DNA from: Streptomyces dioscori
Lineage (GTDB): Bacteria; Actinomycetota; Actinomycetes; Streptomycetales; Streptomycetaceae
DNA length: 64,000 nucleotides
Direction: 5' to 3'
Assembly: GCF_003024195.1 (NCBI RefSeq)
Contig: NZ_KZ679038.1
Coordinates: 930,001 to 994,000 of the forward strand
The translations under genes were made by a program, and so were the position numbers. The notes under the pieces were generated by a model, which saw only the letters and a program-made list of their open reading frames with translations, searched no databases and was not told the DNA's origin. This document shows positions 1 through 8,006 of this stretch, in pieces (position 1 is the stretch's first letter; each line of letters begins with the position of its first letter).

Positions 1-2
1 CC

Positions 3-1667
3 GGGCGGGCCGAGCTGGCCCGGGAGCACCTCAAGCTCCTGTACGACGCCGGGGTGGGCATCGGTACGACCCTGGACGTGACCCGTACCGCCGAGGAACT
101 GGCCGAGGTCGCCGTCCCGCGGTTCGCGGACTTCGTCACGGTGGATCTGGCCGCGGCGGTGCTGAGCGGCGAGGAGCCTGACGCGGGCACCTCGCTGCGC
201 CGTACGGCGCTGAGCGGGATCCGCAAGGACGCTCCCCTGTACGCGGTGGGCGAGCGGATCGGGTTCATCTCCTCCACCCCGCAGGCGCAGAGCCTCGGCA
301 CCGGCGAGGCCGTGGTCGCGCCCGCGCTCAAGGAGGCGCACGGCTGGCTCGCCCAGGATTCGGAGCGCACCGCGCAGGTCGTGGAGTACGGGATCCACTC
401 GCTGATCACGGTCCCCCTGCGGGCGGGGAACCTGGTGATGGGCGTGGCGAACTTCTGGCGCTCCGAGAAGCCCGAGCCGTTCGACGAGGAGGAGCTGGCC
501 CTCGCCGAGGAACTGGTCGCGCGGGCCGCGGTCTCCATCGACAACGCGCGCCGCTACACCCGCGAGCACACCATGGCCGAGACCCTGCAGCGCAGTCTGC
601 TGCCGCGCAATCTGCCCGAGCAGAGCGCGCTGGACATCTCCTACCGCTACCTCCCCGCCCAGGCCGGGGTGGGCGGCGACTGGTTCGACGTGCTGCCGCT
701 GTCCGGCGCGCGGGTCGCGCTGGTCGTCGGCGACGTCGTGGGCCACGGCCTGCACGCGGCGGCCACCATGGGGCGGCTGCGCACGGCGGTCCACAACTTC
801 TCCGCGCTGGACCTGCCGCCCGACGAGCTGCTGGGTCTCCTCGATGAACTGGTCGCCCGGATCGACCAGGACGAGGCGACGGAGGACGGCAGCGCCGCGA
901 TCACCGGTGCCACCTGCCTGTACGCCGTCTACGACCCGACCACCCGGCAGTGCGTCGTGGCCCGGGCCGGCCACCCGCCGCCCGCGGTGATCCGCCCGGA
1001 CGGCAGTGTGGACTTCCCCGAGGTGCCCGCCGGGCCGCCGCTCGGTCTCGGCGGTCTCCCCTTCGAGACGGCCGAGCTGAAGCTGGAGGAGGGCAGCAGG
1101 CTCGTCCTCTACACGGACGGGCTCGTCGAGGACCGGGAACGGGACATCGACGTCGGCCTCGAACTCCTGCGGACCGCCCTGACCGGGGCCGACCGCTCCC
1201 CGGAGGACACCTGCCAGGCCGTGCTGAACGCCCTGCTGCCGCCCCGCCCGAGCGACGACATCGCGCTGATCGTCGCGGGCACGCGAGCGCTCGGCGCCGA
1301 CCGCATCGCCGAATGGCGGGTCCCCTCCGACCCGGCGGCCGTCGGTGAGGTACGCGCCTCGGTCACCCGGCAGCTGACGGAGTGGGACCTGGACGAGCTG
1401 GCGTTCACGACGGAGCTGATCCTCAGCGAGCTGGTCACCAACGCGATCCGGTACGGCAACGGTCCCATCGAGGTCCGTATGATCCGCGACCGCAGCCTGA
1501 TCTGCGAGGTCTTCGACGGCAGCAACACCTCACCGCATCTGCGGTACGCGGCCTCGACGGACGAGGGCGGACGCGGTCTGTTCCTCGTGGCTCAGCTCAC
1601 CGAGCGCTGGGGCACCCGCTACACCCCCGCGGGCAAAGTCATCTGGACGGAACAACCGCTCCCCTGA
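3..1667 (+). CDS. SpoIIE/RsbU-type PP2C phosphatase with GAF and RsbW-like ATPase domains (5' truncated)
   Basis: The reading frame is open from the first bases of the window, so the gene starts upstream; GTG at 54 is only an internal in-frame codon. Counting from the first visible codon, a GAF-like domain occupies roughly residues 20-180. A SpoIIE/PP2C phosphatase domain follows (about 210-415), with GVGGDWFDV and the metal-site aspartates of GDVVGHG and YTDGLVED. A C-terminal HATPase_c_2 domain has the N-box SELVTNAIRYG and a DEGGRGLFL glycine box. By family knowledge such proteins dephosphorylate anti-sigma antagonists, while the ATPase part resembles anti-sigma kinases. Regulation of a stress sigma factor is inference. 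The gene ends convergent with the exporter gene downstream. Confidence 0.9.
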   Translation, partial: GRAELAREHLKLLYDAGVGIGTTLDVTRTAEELAEVAVPRFADFVTVDLAAAVLSGEEPDAGTSLRRTALSGIRKDAPLYAVGERIGFISSTPQAQSLGTGEAVVAPALKEAHGWLAQDSERTAQVVEYGIHSLITVPLRAGNLVMGVANFWRSEKPEPFDEEELALAEELVARAAVSIDNARRYTREHTMAETLQRSLLPRNLPEQSALDISYRYLPAQAGVGGDWFDVLPLSGARVALVVGDVVGHGLHAAATMGRLRTAVHNFSALDLPPDELLGLLDELVARIDQDEATEDGSAAITGATCLYAVYDPTTRQCVVARAGHPPPAVIRPDGSVDFPEVPAGPPLGLGGLPFETAELKLEEGSRLVLYTDGLVEDRERDIDVGLELLRTALTGADRSPEDTCQAVLNALLPPRPSDDIALIVAGTRALGADRIAEWRVPSDPAAVGEVRASVTRQLTEWDLDELAFTTELILSELVTNAIRYGNGPIEVRMIRDRSLICEVFDGSNTSPHLRYAASTDEGGRGLFLVAQLTERWGTRYTPAGKVIWTEQPLP

Positions 1668-1702
1668 GCCGATCCCCCTCCCGTGCGGGACGGTTCGGCG
1701 AG

Positions 1703-1726
1703 CGGTCCGCCGGACGGTCCGCCGGA
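1703..1726. repeat. Tandem 12-bp repeat between convergent genes, possible bidirectional terminator
   Basis: CGGTCCGCCGGA occurs twice in immediate tandem. Each copy contains GTCCG-C-CGGAC and the pair can fold back on itself. It lies in the 65-bp gap between the convergent phosphatase and exporter genes, where a shared terminator is expected. There is no T tract. Confidence 0.4.
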
Positions 1727-1732
1727 CGGCCG

Positions 1733-3271
1733 CTACAGCTTGCCGTTCCCCTGGAGGCGCTCCAGGTCGCCAGGGCGTACCTGGATGACGAACAGCGCGA
1801 CCAGGGCCGCGACGAGGGCGAAGATCGCGGCGATGACGAAGGCGTGCGAGATGCCCGACGTCAGCACCTGGTCGCCCCACGGCGAAGGGAGTTCGCCGGT
1901 CCTGCGGAACCGCAGGCGCTGGGCGGGGGTCGCCTCCGCCATGAAGGCGCGGACCTGGTCGGCGGCCTCGTTGCGGCTGGCCGTGCCGAAGACGGTGACC
2001 AGGACGGACAGGCCGAGCGAACCGCCCACCTGCTGGGTGGCGTTGAGGATCCCGGAGGCCGCTCCCGCCTCCTGGGGCGCCACGCCCGACACCGCCATCA
2101 GGGTCAGCGACACGAAGTTCAGTCCCATACCGAAGCCGAAGACCAGCATGGGCCCGAGGATGCTGCCCGCGTAGGTGCTGTCGACCTCGGTCAGGGTCAG
2201 CCAGGCGAGCCCGACGGCCGACAAAATCGCGCCCACCGTCATGAACGGCTTGGGACCCCATCGGGGCAGCAGTTGCGAGGCGATCGCGGCGCCGACCGCG
2301 ATGACGGCACTGACCGGCAGGAAGGCGAGCCCGGCCCGCAGCGGGCTGAAGCCGAGGACGTTCTGCACGAAGAGCGTCAGGAAGAAGAACATGCCGAACA
2401 TCGCCGCGGCCAGGCTCAGCATGATCGCGTAGACACCGGCGCGGTTGCGGTCGCGGAACATCCACAGCGGCGTGATGGGCTGCTTGGACCGGCTCTCGAC
2501 GAAGATGAACGCGGCGAGGAACACCACGGCCGCCACGAACGCCCCCACGGTCAGGCCGTCGCTCCAGCCCTCCTCCGAGGCGCGGATGAAGCCGTAGACG
2601 AGCAGGACCATGCCCACGGTGGAGGTGAGCGCGCCGAGGACGTCGAAGTGGCCCGGCATCCGGTCGGACTCCCGGATGTAGCGGGGCGTCGCGAGGGCGA
2701 TGAGCAGGCCGATGGGGATGTTGACGTACAGGACCCAGCGCCAGTCCAGCCACTCCACGAGCAGGCCGCCCGCGAGCAGGCCGATCGCGCTGCCGCCGGC
2801 CGAGACCGCGGCGAACACGCCGAACGCCCTGTTGCGCTCGGGTCCTTCGCGGAACGTGGTGGTGATCAGCGAGAGGGCCGTCGGGGAGGCGATGGCGCCG
2901 CCGACCCCTTGCAGGGAGCGCGCCGCGAGCAACTGCCAGGACTCCTGGGACAGTCCGCCGAGCAGCGAGGCCAGCACGAAGAGCAGCACGCCGAAGACGA
3001 AGACCCTGCGGCGGCCGAGGATGTCGCCGAGCCGGCCGCCGAGCAGGAGCAGACCGCCGAAGGTCAGCGTGTAGGCGTTCACCACCCACGACAGGTTCTC
3101 GGTCGAGAAGCCGAGCGAACTCTGGATGTGCGGGAGGGCGATGTTCACGATGGTGATGTCGAGGACCACCATCAGCTGGCACGAGGCGATCACGAGAAGC
3201 GCGATTCCGCTGCCGTGGCCCCGCTCCGGGGTCTTGGCAGTGCCGGAAGGTGTCGCGTGAGAGTCCGTCAT
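1733..3271 (-). CDS. MFS multidrug exporter, DHA2 (EmrB/QacA) family
   Basis: The 512-residue protein has about 14 hydrophobic segments, the usual topology for DHA2 drug:proton antiporters. The first helix carries VVLDITIVNIALP, typical of the EmrB/QacA group, and the loop after helix 2 carries the motif-A-like GGRLGDILGRRR. The start chosen is ATG at 3271 (MTDSHATPSG); an upstream in-frame extension to 3361 has weak coding character. The soluble N-terminus is about 25 residues, followed by GIALLVIASCQLM. No dedicated TetR or MarR gene is adjacent. The winged-helix gene 550 bp upstream on the same strand is the nearest regulator. The substrate cannot be inferred. Confidence 0.93.
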   Translation of the reverse strand: MTDSHATPSGTAKTPERGHGSGIALLVIASCQLMVVLDITIVNIALPHIQSSLGFSTENLSWVVNAYTLTFGGLLLLGGRLGDILGRRRVFVFGVLLFVLASLLGGLSQESWQLLAARSLQGVGGAIASPTALSLITTTFREGPERNRAFGVFAAVSAGGSAIGLLAGGLLVEWLDWRWVLYVNIPIGLLIALATPRYIRESDRMPGHFDVLGALTSTVGMVLLVYGFIRASEEGWSDGLTVGAFVAAVVFLAAFIFVESRSKQPITPLWMFRDRNRAGVYAIMLSLAAAMFGMFFFLTLFVQNVLGFSPLRAGLAFLPVSAVIAVGAAIASQLLPRWGPKPFMTVGAILSAVGLAWLTLTEVDSTYAGSILGPMLVFGFGMGLNFVSLTLMAVSGVAPQEAGAASGILNATQQVGGSLGLSVLVTVFGTASRNEAADQVRAFMAEATPAQRLRFRRTGELPSPWGDQVLTSGISHAFVIAAIFALVAALVALFVIQVRPGDLERLQGNGKL

Positions 3272-3819
3272 GGGATCGGCCTGTGTCCTGGCGGTCGTCC
3301 GGTTCCGGACGTCCGCCACACCGACGTTAGCCCTGGGCTCCCGTCCCCACCAGTCGATCACCGGGACCGCGTGCAGTACCCGGGACGGCCCTGCCGATGC
3401 GGGCTCTCACGGGCATGCGTGGTGCCCCGCCCCGCTCGGTTCCGCCCCGCCCGGTTCTCGGCTCAGTCCTCGCCCCTGACGATGTTCCCCTCCGGCTCCG
3501 CGGAGGTGCGGCGGGTGTCCCGGTCGGCTGTCGCCGGAAGGCAGAAGCGCACGCCTCCCACCCGGCGGCGCCGGGCCTGCGCCCACCCGGTCTCGGGGCG
3601 ACGGACGGTGTCCTGCGTGCTGCCGTATGCGGTCACGACTCCTCACATTCCTTCCGCACCCGCTGTCCCCCTGGGGGCCGGGTCTGCGTCATGTCGCTGC
3701 CGTTGGTCGTCCACCGGTGCCGGGTCCCCCGCAGCGGTGCCCGGAAACCCGGGCATCCGGTCGCATCCGGGTCGCGTCCGCGCCGCGCCCGCCGGTCACC
3801 CGTACGGGTGGAACCCGCG
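3272..3819. other. Long intergenic region with one candidate small ORF
   Basis: This 548-bp gap separates two minus-strand genes. The longer frames in it look like shadows. The only stretch with clear Streptomyces-like third-position G+C bias is a minus-strand frame of 57 codons, listed separately. No obvious terminator hairpin or consensus promoter was found. Confidence 0.5.
3463..3636 (-). CDS. Candidate small protein, 57 aa
   Basis: A GTG-initiated frame of 57 codons reads MTAYGSTQDTVRRPETG and ends at TGA. About nine in ten codons end in G or C, which is typical of real genes in this window. A GAGGAG sequence lies only two bases before the GTG, closer than usual, so initiation is uncertain. 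An in-frame TGA immediately upstream rules out a longer form. The product is basic, with RRRR near the middle, and lacks a signal peptide or membrane segment. I recognise no family. It could be a spurious frame in a G+C-rich gap. Confidence 0.35.
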   Translation of the reverse strand: MTAYGSTQDTVRRPETGWAQARRRRVGGVRFCLPATADRDTRRTSAEPEGNIVRGED

Positions 3820-4191
3820 TCAGTGATCGGCTCGGGAGTCCTGCTCACCGGCCGGGGCCGGCCGCGACGACGGGGGCCTCGCGTCGCGCTCGGCGTCGTG
3901 CTGCTCAAGCAGCGACAGCAGACCCGCGACCGACAGGCCCGCGTCGGCCGGGTGCCGCAGGATCGTCCCCGGCTCGATGCGGTATTCGTTGCTGCGGCCC
4001 TGCCGGGTGTGCGTGAGATAGCCATCCTGCTCCAGATCAGAAATGATCTTCTGTACGGCACGCTCCGTCAGCCGGCAGCGCGCCGCGATGTCCCGGATGC
4101 GGGTGTTCTGGTTCTCGGCGATCGCGGCCAGCACCCGTGCGTGATTGGTGAGGAACGTCCAGCCGGTGTGTGTCTCAGGTACTTCACCCAT
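3820..4191 (-). CDS. Winged helix-turn-helix transcriptional regulator (MarR-like)
   Basis: This is a short regulator of 123 residues from ATG 4191; an in-frame start at 4227 would add 12 residues. Residues about 15-80 form a winged helix. LTNHARVLAAIAEN is the first helix, IRDIAARCRLTERAVQKII the helix-turn-helix, and DGYLTHTRQGRSNEYRI the wing. The C-terminal 40 residues are polar and charged. There is no obvious ligand or redox domain. It is divergent from the ANTAR gene, and the 130-bp shared upstream region is unusually A+T-rich with a small inverted repeat, suggesting autoregulation. Target genes are unknown. Confidence 0.75.
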   Translation of the reverse strand: MGEVPETHTGWTFLTNHARVLAAIAENQNTRIRDIAARCRLTERAVQKIISDLEQDGYLTHTRQGRSNEYRIEPGTILRHPADAGLSVAGLLSLLEQHDAERDARPPSSRPAPAGEQDSRADH

Positions 4192-4231
4192 GGCCTGAGC
4201 ATACGACCTACCATTCACGCAAACCAAAGGG

Positions 4232-4245
4232 TGAAAGAATTTTCA
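4232..4245. promoter_or_regulatory. Inverted repeat in the divergent wHTH/ANTAR promoter region
   Basis: TGAAA-GAAT-TTTCA is a perfect 5-bp inverted repeat with a 4-bp spacer in a locally A+T-rich stretch. It lies 41 bp upstream of the winged-helix start and just upstream of a candidate rightward -35 (TTGACG, 4254-4259). It could be the regulator's own operator; this is inference. Confidence 0.4.
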
Positions 4246-4253
4246 TGTATCTC

Positions 4254-4282
4254 TTGACGTGTGAAGGTTTGGAGCGGAATCT
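4254..4282 (+). promoter_or_regulatory. Candidate promoter for the ANTAR gene
   Basis: TTGACG at 4254-4259 is followed after 17 bp by GAATCT at 4277-4282, a weak -10 match. A GGAGGAGA sequence at 4283-4290 follows, but no in-frame start for the ANTAR frame is nearby. Confidence 0.3.
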
Positions 4283-4324
4283 GGAGGAGACAGTGACGAT
4301 GGATGCCCCCCGGGAGTGGCTGCC

Positions 4325-4900
4325 ATGTCGGATCCAACGCTTTCCTCGCAGGTCGGCGGTTCGTCCACAACCTCCCACGGAGGGCCACCCGCCTCCGCGC
4401 GCGAGCACGCCCCGGCAGCCCCGACGTTCGAGGCGTATCGCGCCGGTGGGCGGATCACCGCCCCTCCGCCGGCTCGCGCCGACGGAGGGCAGGGCGGTCG
4501 CGACCATCGGAATCCGCACCACGGCACGAAGCACAGCACCACGGAGGAGAGATCGTTGTCCGGTGACGCCACGGAGGTCGTCGACATCGTCGATGACGCC
4601 GACACCGAGCAGAGTCTGCGCGTCGAAGTCCTCCAGCTCAGGCGCGCCATGCAGACGCGGCCGGTCATCGACCTGGCCCGCGGAGTCCTCATGGCGTCCT
4701 TCGGGCTGGATCCCGAGGAAGCGTGGAGCGTACTCGTCACGGTCTCCCAGAACGCCAACATCAAGCTGTTCCACCTGGCCGAGGGCACGGTGGCCGCCGT
4801 CACGGGCGAGCCACTGCCCGAGGCCCTGCGCCAGCAGCTGTCCGCGGCGGTCGCCGAACTCGCCGCACGCCGCTCGGCGGCCCAGGAGACGGAGCCGTGA
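4325..4900 (+). CDS. ANTAR-domain RNA-binding regulator
   Basis: The C-terminal half (about residues 80-150) is an ANTAR domain. LRVEVLQLRRAMQTRPVID leads into LARGVLMASFGLDPEEAW and LVTVSQNANIKLFHLAE, the three-helix RNA-binding fold used in transcription antitermination. No receiver or GAF sensor domain is visible; the N-terminus is low-complexity. Starts are ambiguous. ATG 4325 or GTG 4316 gives about 191-194 aa. TTG 4556, preceded by a strong GGAGGAGA at 4543-4550, would give 114 aa. Codon bias is weaker before 4556, so the short form may be the real one. The gene is convergent with the PaaX-type gene. Confidence 0.8.
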   Translation: MSDPTLSSQVGGSSTTSHGGPPASAREHAPAAPTFEAYRAGGRITAPPPARADGGQGGRDHRNPHHGTKHSTTEERSLSGDATEVVDIVDDADTEQSLRVEVLQLRRAMQTRPVIDLARGVLMASFGLDPEEAWSVLVTVSQNANIKLFHLAEGTVAAVTGEPLPEALRQQLSAAVAELAARRSAAQETEP

Positions 4901-4920
4901 ACTCGGGAGACGTCCCCGCG

Positions 4921-4970
4921 GACGCCGAGGCAGGCGCTTCGGCGGCTGGAACGCCATATGCCTCGGCGTC
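4921..4970. terminator. Bidirectional terminator between ANTAR and PaaX-type genes
   Basis: GACGCCGAGGCA (4921-4932) and TGCCTCGGCGTC (4959-4970) are perfect 12-bp inverted arms around a 26-nt loop that can pair internally. The right arm abuts the stop codon of the PaaX-type gene. The position between convergent genes supports a shared terminator. Confidence 0.7.
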
Positions 4971-5717
4971 TCACAGCGCCGCCAGCATCTCCGCGCGGTA
5001 GTCGGTGTAGACGGCCCGCAGGGCGGGGGCCGGCCAGCGCGCCGGCAGGAGTTCGCCGGGCAGCACCGGGTCGGTGACCAGATGCCGTACGACGGCGGCG
5101 AACGCGGCGAAGCGGTCGGCCGGCCGTGCCGTGCGGGCCGCGTGCGCCAGCAGCAAGTCGGCGGTGTCGGCCCAGCCTCGGAGCGGCCAGAGGTTTTCCG
5201 CCAGAGCGCGCGAAGGCCGCTCCGGCCGGGCGGTGAACCGCTCGGTGAGGCCCGTCAGGCTTTCGGGCCACGGGCGCCGCAGGTTGGCCGGCCGCAGCCA
5301 CACCCCCTCCCGCAGTTCCGCCAGGCGCAGGCCGGTCAACTCGGCGCGCAGTTCCGCTCGTTCGGCCGGACCGCGGCCGGTGGCGGTGACGACGACCGTC
5401 TCCCACATACCGTCCCAGTCCAGGGTCCTAGGGTGTACGGCCTCGTCCTGGCGGCGCTGCCGTTCCAGCAGCCGTTCACTGAGCCGGTAGACCCCGTCCG
5501 CCCGCCGCAGGTCGCCCGCCGACACCATGCGACTGAGGGCGGCCCGCAGCGTGGAGTCCGCGATATCGAAGGGCTCCACACCGCGGATCAGATCCCGCAC
5601 CGGAAGTCCGGGAGGGTCGACGCCCAGCAGGAGGCTGAGGACGACCGATCGCGCGGACAGCGGGCGCAGTCCGGGGTCGGCCGCCGACCGGGGCTCGTTC
5701 ATCCGCATGGACGGCAT
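4971..5717 (-). CDS. PaaX family transcriptional regulator
   Basis: A 248-residue protein. The N-terminal winged helix includes SARSVVLSLLLG, FDIADSTLRAALSRMVSAGD and LRRADGVYRLSERLLERQRR. The long C-terminal region matches the layout of PaaX proteins (WDGMWETVVV, LRLAELREGVWLRPAN, PLRGW). PaaX repressors classically respond to phenylacetyl-CoA and related thioesters. This gene is divergent from an acyl-CoA dehydrogenase gene with 96 bp between them, so it probably controls that gene in response to an acyl-CoA. Internal methionines at 5708 and 5702 are alternative starts. Confidence 0.85.
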   Translation of the reverse strand: MPSMRMNEPRSAADPGLRPLSARSVVLSLLLGVDPPGLPVRDLIRGVEPFDIADSTLRAALSRMVSAGDLRRADGVYRLSERLLERQRRQDEAVHPRTLDWDGMWETVVVTATGRGPAERAELRAELTGLRLAELREGVWLRPANLRRPWPESLTGLTERFTARPERPSRALAENLWPLRGWADTADLLLAHAARTARPADRFAAFAAVVRHLVTDPVLPGELLPARWPAPALRAVYTDYRAEMLAAL

Positions 5718-5813
5718 TGTGCCCGGTCGGGCGAAACCGGGTCGCGGCGGCGGCCCGGAAGCGAAGGTGTTACGTCATTGCTGCGACCGCAGAGATAGTG
5801 CAACACTGCGGAC

Positions 5814-7493
5814 ATGGTCCCGATACTCGCGCCGGAACAGTCCGCCACGCACGACGTCACCAACCAGGCCCCCGTCCTGGCTCCGTACGACGCGGCCGAT
5901 GACGCGGCGCTGCTGGAGGGGCTGCGCCGCGAGGGTGCGGGCCGGGCCGAGGAGGACATCCGCAGGCTGGGCCGCCTGGCAGGTGGCGAGGAGGCCCAGG
6001 AGTGGGCCGGGCAGGCCGACCGCCATGAGCCGGAGCTGCGTACGCACGACCGTTTCGGCAACCGGGTCGACGAGGTCGAGTTCCACCCCGCCTGGCACCG
6101 GCTGCTGGGCACCGCGGTGGCCGAGGGCCTGGCCGCCGCGCCCTGGGCCGACGACCGGCCCGGCGCCCATGTGGTCCGCACGGCCGGCGGACTGGTGTGG
6201 GGGCACACCGACGCCGGGCACGGCTGCCCCACCTCGATGACCTACGCGGCCGTACCCGCCCTGCGCAAGCAGCCCGAACTGGCCGCGGTGTACGAACCCT
6301 TGCTGGTCAGCCGCGTCTATGAGCCGGGGCTGCGCGTCCCGAGCGGCAAACGCGGACTGCTGGCGGGCATGGGCATGACCGAGAAGCAGGGCGGCTCGGA
6401 CGTCCGGACCAACACGACGGCCGCCACGCCGACCGCGGAGCCGGGTGTGTACACCCTGCGCGGCCACAAGTGGTTCACGTCCGCCCCGATGTGCGACGTG
6501 TTCCTGGTCCTCGCCCAGGCGCCGGGCGGTCTGTCCTGCTTCCTCGTACCGCGGATCCTGCCCGACGGCAGCCGCAACACCTTCCGCATCCAGCGGCTCA
6601 AGGACAAGCTGGGCAACCGCTCGAACGCGTCCTCGGAACCGGAGTTCGACCGCACCGTCGCCTGGCTGGTCGGCCCCGAGGGACAGGGCGTCAAAACGAT
6701 CATCGAGATGGTCAACTGCACCCGGCTCGACTGCGTGATGATGAGCGCGACGCTGATGCGTAAGACCCTCGTGGAGGCCGGCCACCACACGAAGCACCGG
6801 GGCGCGTTCGGTGCGCTGCTGATCGACCAGCCGCTCATGCGCAACGTACTGGCCGACCTGGCGCTGGAGTCGGAGGCCGCCACGACCCTCACGCTGCGGC
6901 TCGCCGGCGCGGCCGACCGCGCGATCCGTGGCGACGCCCAGGAGGCGGCCTTCCGCCGGATCGCCACCGCCGTCGGCAAGTACTGGGTGACCAAGCGCGG
7001 CCCGGCGTTCACCGCCGAGGCGCTGGAGTGCCTGGGCGGCAACGGCTATGTGGAGGAGTCGGGCATGCCCCGCCACTACCGCGAGGCCCCGCTGCTCTCC
7101 ATCTGGGAGGGCTCGGGGAACGTCAACGCCCTCGATGTGCTGCGGGCCCTCGGCCGGGCGCCCGAGACCGGCGAAGCGCTGTTCGCGGAACTCGCCCTGG
7201 CGCACGGGGCCGACGCCCGACTGGACGCGGCCGTCGTCCGGCTCAAGGACCAGCTGCGCGGCCTGCGCGACCAGCAGGGCATCGAGGCGGGCGCCCGTCG
7301 GCTGGTGGAGCTGATGGCGCTGGCACTGCAGGGCTCCCTCCTGGTCCGGCACGCACCCGCGGCGGTCGCCGACGCCTTCTGCGCGACCCGGCTCGGCGGC
7401 GACTGGGGACACTCCTTCGGCACCCTGCCCGCCGCCGTGGACCTGACCGCGATCCTGGACCGCGCCCTGCCCGACACGGCCGCACGGGGTTAG
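5814..7493 (+). CDS. Acyl-CoA dehydrogenase family protein, AidB-like
   Basis: A 559-residue flavoprotein, close to the length of AidB rather than the roughly 380 residues of simple acyl-CoA dehydrogenases. The N-terminal 170 residues are the extra AidB-type helical domain. GMTEKQGGSDVRTNTT is the FAD-contact motif. The C-terminal part has ECLGGNGYVEESGMPRHY and APLLSIWEGSGNVNALDV. AidB proteins are linked to alkylation response and isovaleryl-CoA-like substrates, but the substrate here is not deducible. The ATG at 5814 fits the coding bias. The divergent PaaX-type regulator suggests control by an acyl-CoA effector. Confidence 0.9.
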   Translation: MVPILAPEQSATHDVTNQAPVLAPYDAADDAALLEGLRREGAGRAEEDIRRLGRLAGGEEAQEWAGQADRHEPELRTHDRFGNRVDEVEFHPAWHRLLGTAVAEGLAAAPWADDRPGAHVVRTAGGLVWGHTDAGHGCPTSMTYAAVPALRKQPELAAVYEPLLVSRVYEPGLRVPSGKRGLLAGMGMTEKQGGSDVRTNTTAATPTAEPGVYTLRGHKWFTSAPMCDVFLVLAQAPGGLSCFLVPRILPDGSRNTFRIQRLKDKLGNRSNASSEPEFDRTVAWLVGPEGQGVKTIIEMVNCTRLDCVMMSATLMRKTLVEAGHHTKHRGAFGALLIDQPLMRNVLADLALESEAATTLTLRLAGAADRAIRGDAQEAAFRRIATAVGKYWVTKRGPAFTAEALECLGGNGYVEESGMPRHYREAPLLSIWEGSGNVNALDVLRALGRAPETGEALFAELALAHGADARLDAAVVRLKDQLRGLRDQQGIEAGARRLVELMALALQGSLLVRHAPAAVADAFCATRLGGDWGHSFGTLPAAVDLTAILDRALPDTAARG

Positions 7494-7497
7494 GGAC

Positions 7498-7550
7498 ACG
7501 CGCCCACGCCGGGCGGGGATCATGCTGAACGCCCCTGTCGGCGGGCGCGT
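7498..7550 (+). terminator. Terminator after the acyl-CoA dehydrogenase gene
   Basis: ACGCGCCC (7498-7505) pairs with GGGCGCGT (7543-7550), and the interior holds a nested GGGCG/CGCCC pair. The hairpin starts five bases after the stop codon. Confidence 0.6.
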
Positions 7551-7564
7551 ATGACTTCCCGGAA

Positions 7565-7585
7565 CCGCTCCCGCAACGGGAGTGG
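7565..7585 (+). promoter_or_regulatory. Compact hairpin upstream of the HMA-domain gene
   Basis: CCGCTCCCG-CAA-CGGGAGTGG forms a 9-bp stem (one G-T pair) with a 3-nt loop, 34 bp before the ATG. It could be part of the preceding terminator or a 5'-leader structure; no consensus riboswitch is recognised. Confidence 0.35.
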
Positions 7586-7619
7586 CGGGGCGTGCACGCC
7601 GGGAAGAGACGAGGGATCG

Positions 7620-7829
7620 ATGACCGAACAGCGTTACCACGTCATGGGGATGACCTGCGGCCGCTGCGCCGACAGGCTCGGGTCCGAGGTCGGCGGGGTC
7701 CTCGGGGTGAACGGCGTGCACGTCGACCTCGGCACCGGGTCGGTGACCGTGACGGGTGAGGCGTTCGACGGCGCGAAGGTCTGCGCGGCCATCGCCGGAG
7801 CCGGCTTCGAGGTCGCCGCAGTGCTCTGA
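7620..7829 (+). CDS. Heavy-metal-associated (CopZ-like) metallochaperone
   Basis: A 69-residue single HMA domain. The motif GMTCGRCA near residue 10 carries the two metal-binding cysteines (CxxC) of copper chaperones and P-type ATPase N-domains. The rest follows the ferredoxin-like pattern (GVNGVHVDLGTGSVTVTGE, VCAAIAGAGFEV). The start is ATG 7620 with GAGGG upstream. Free HMA proteins deliver Cu(I) to ATPases. No copper ATPase or CsoR gene is visible nearby, so it appears to stand alone. Its cargo (Cu(I) versus another soft metal) is inferred. Confidence 0.88.
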   Translation: MTEQRYHVMGMTCGRCADRLGSEVGGVLGVNGVHVDLGTGSVTVTGEAFDGAKVCAAIAGAGFEVAAVL

Positions 7830-8006
7830 CCCTGCCTGCCGCACGCACGGTGCGCCCTGTCCAGCCGAAAAGATGCCTTTCATCCTAACGAAGGGCACAT
7901 ACGGACGGACCGCCCGAGCCGGGCTCCGCGTCCACTAGCTTCCCTTCCCTGCGCATGCGCCCACACATCGGGGCGCGTCAGGGCACATCAGGGACAGAGG
8001 AGCGAC

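Noticed and set aside
1382..3826. Long plus-strand frame opposite and beyond the exporter gene
   Set aside because: It overlaps the phosphatase 3' end and the whole antisense of the DHA2 exporter. Its composition (strings of Arg, Gly, Glu, Asp) is a shadow of the membrane protein on the other strand.
5775..7898. A 707-codon minus-strand frame
   Set aside because: Antisense shadow of the acyl-CoA dehydrogenase and HMA genes; no recognisable domain.
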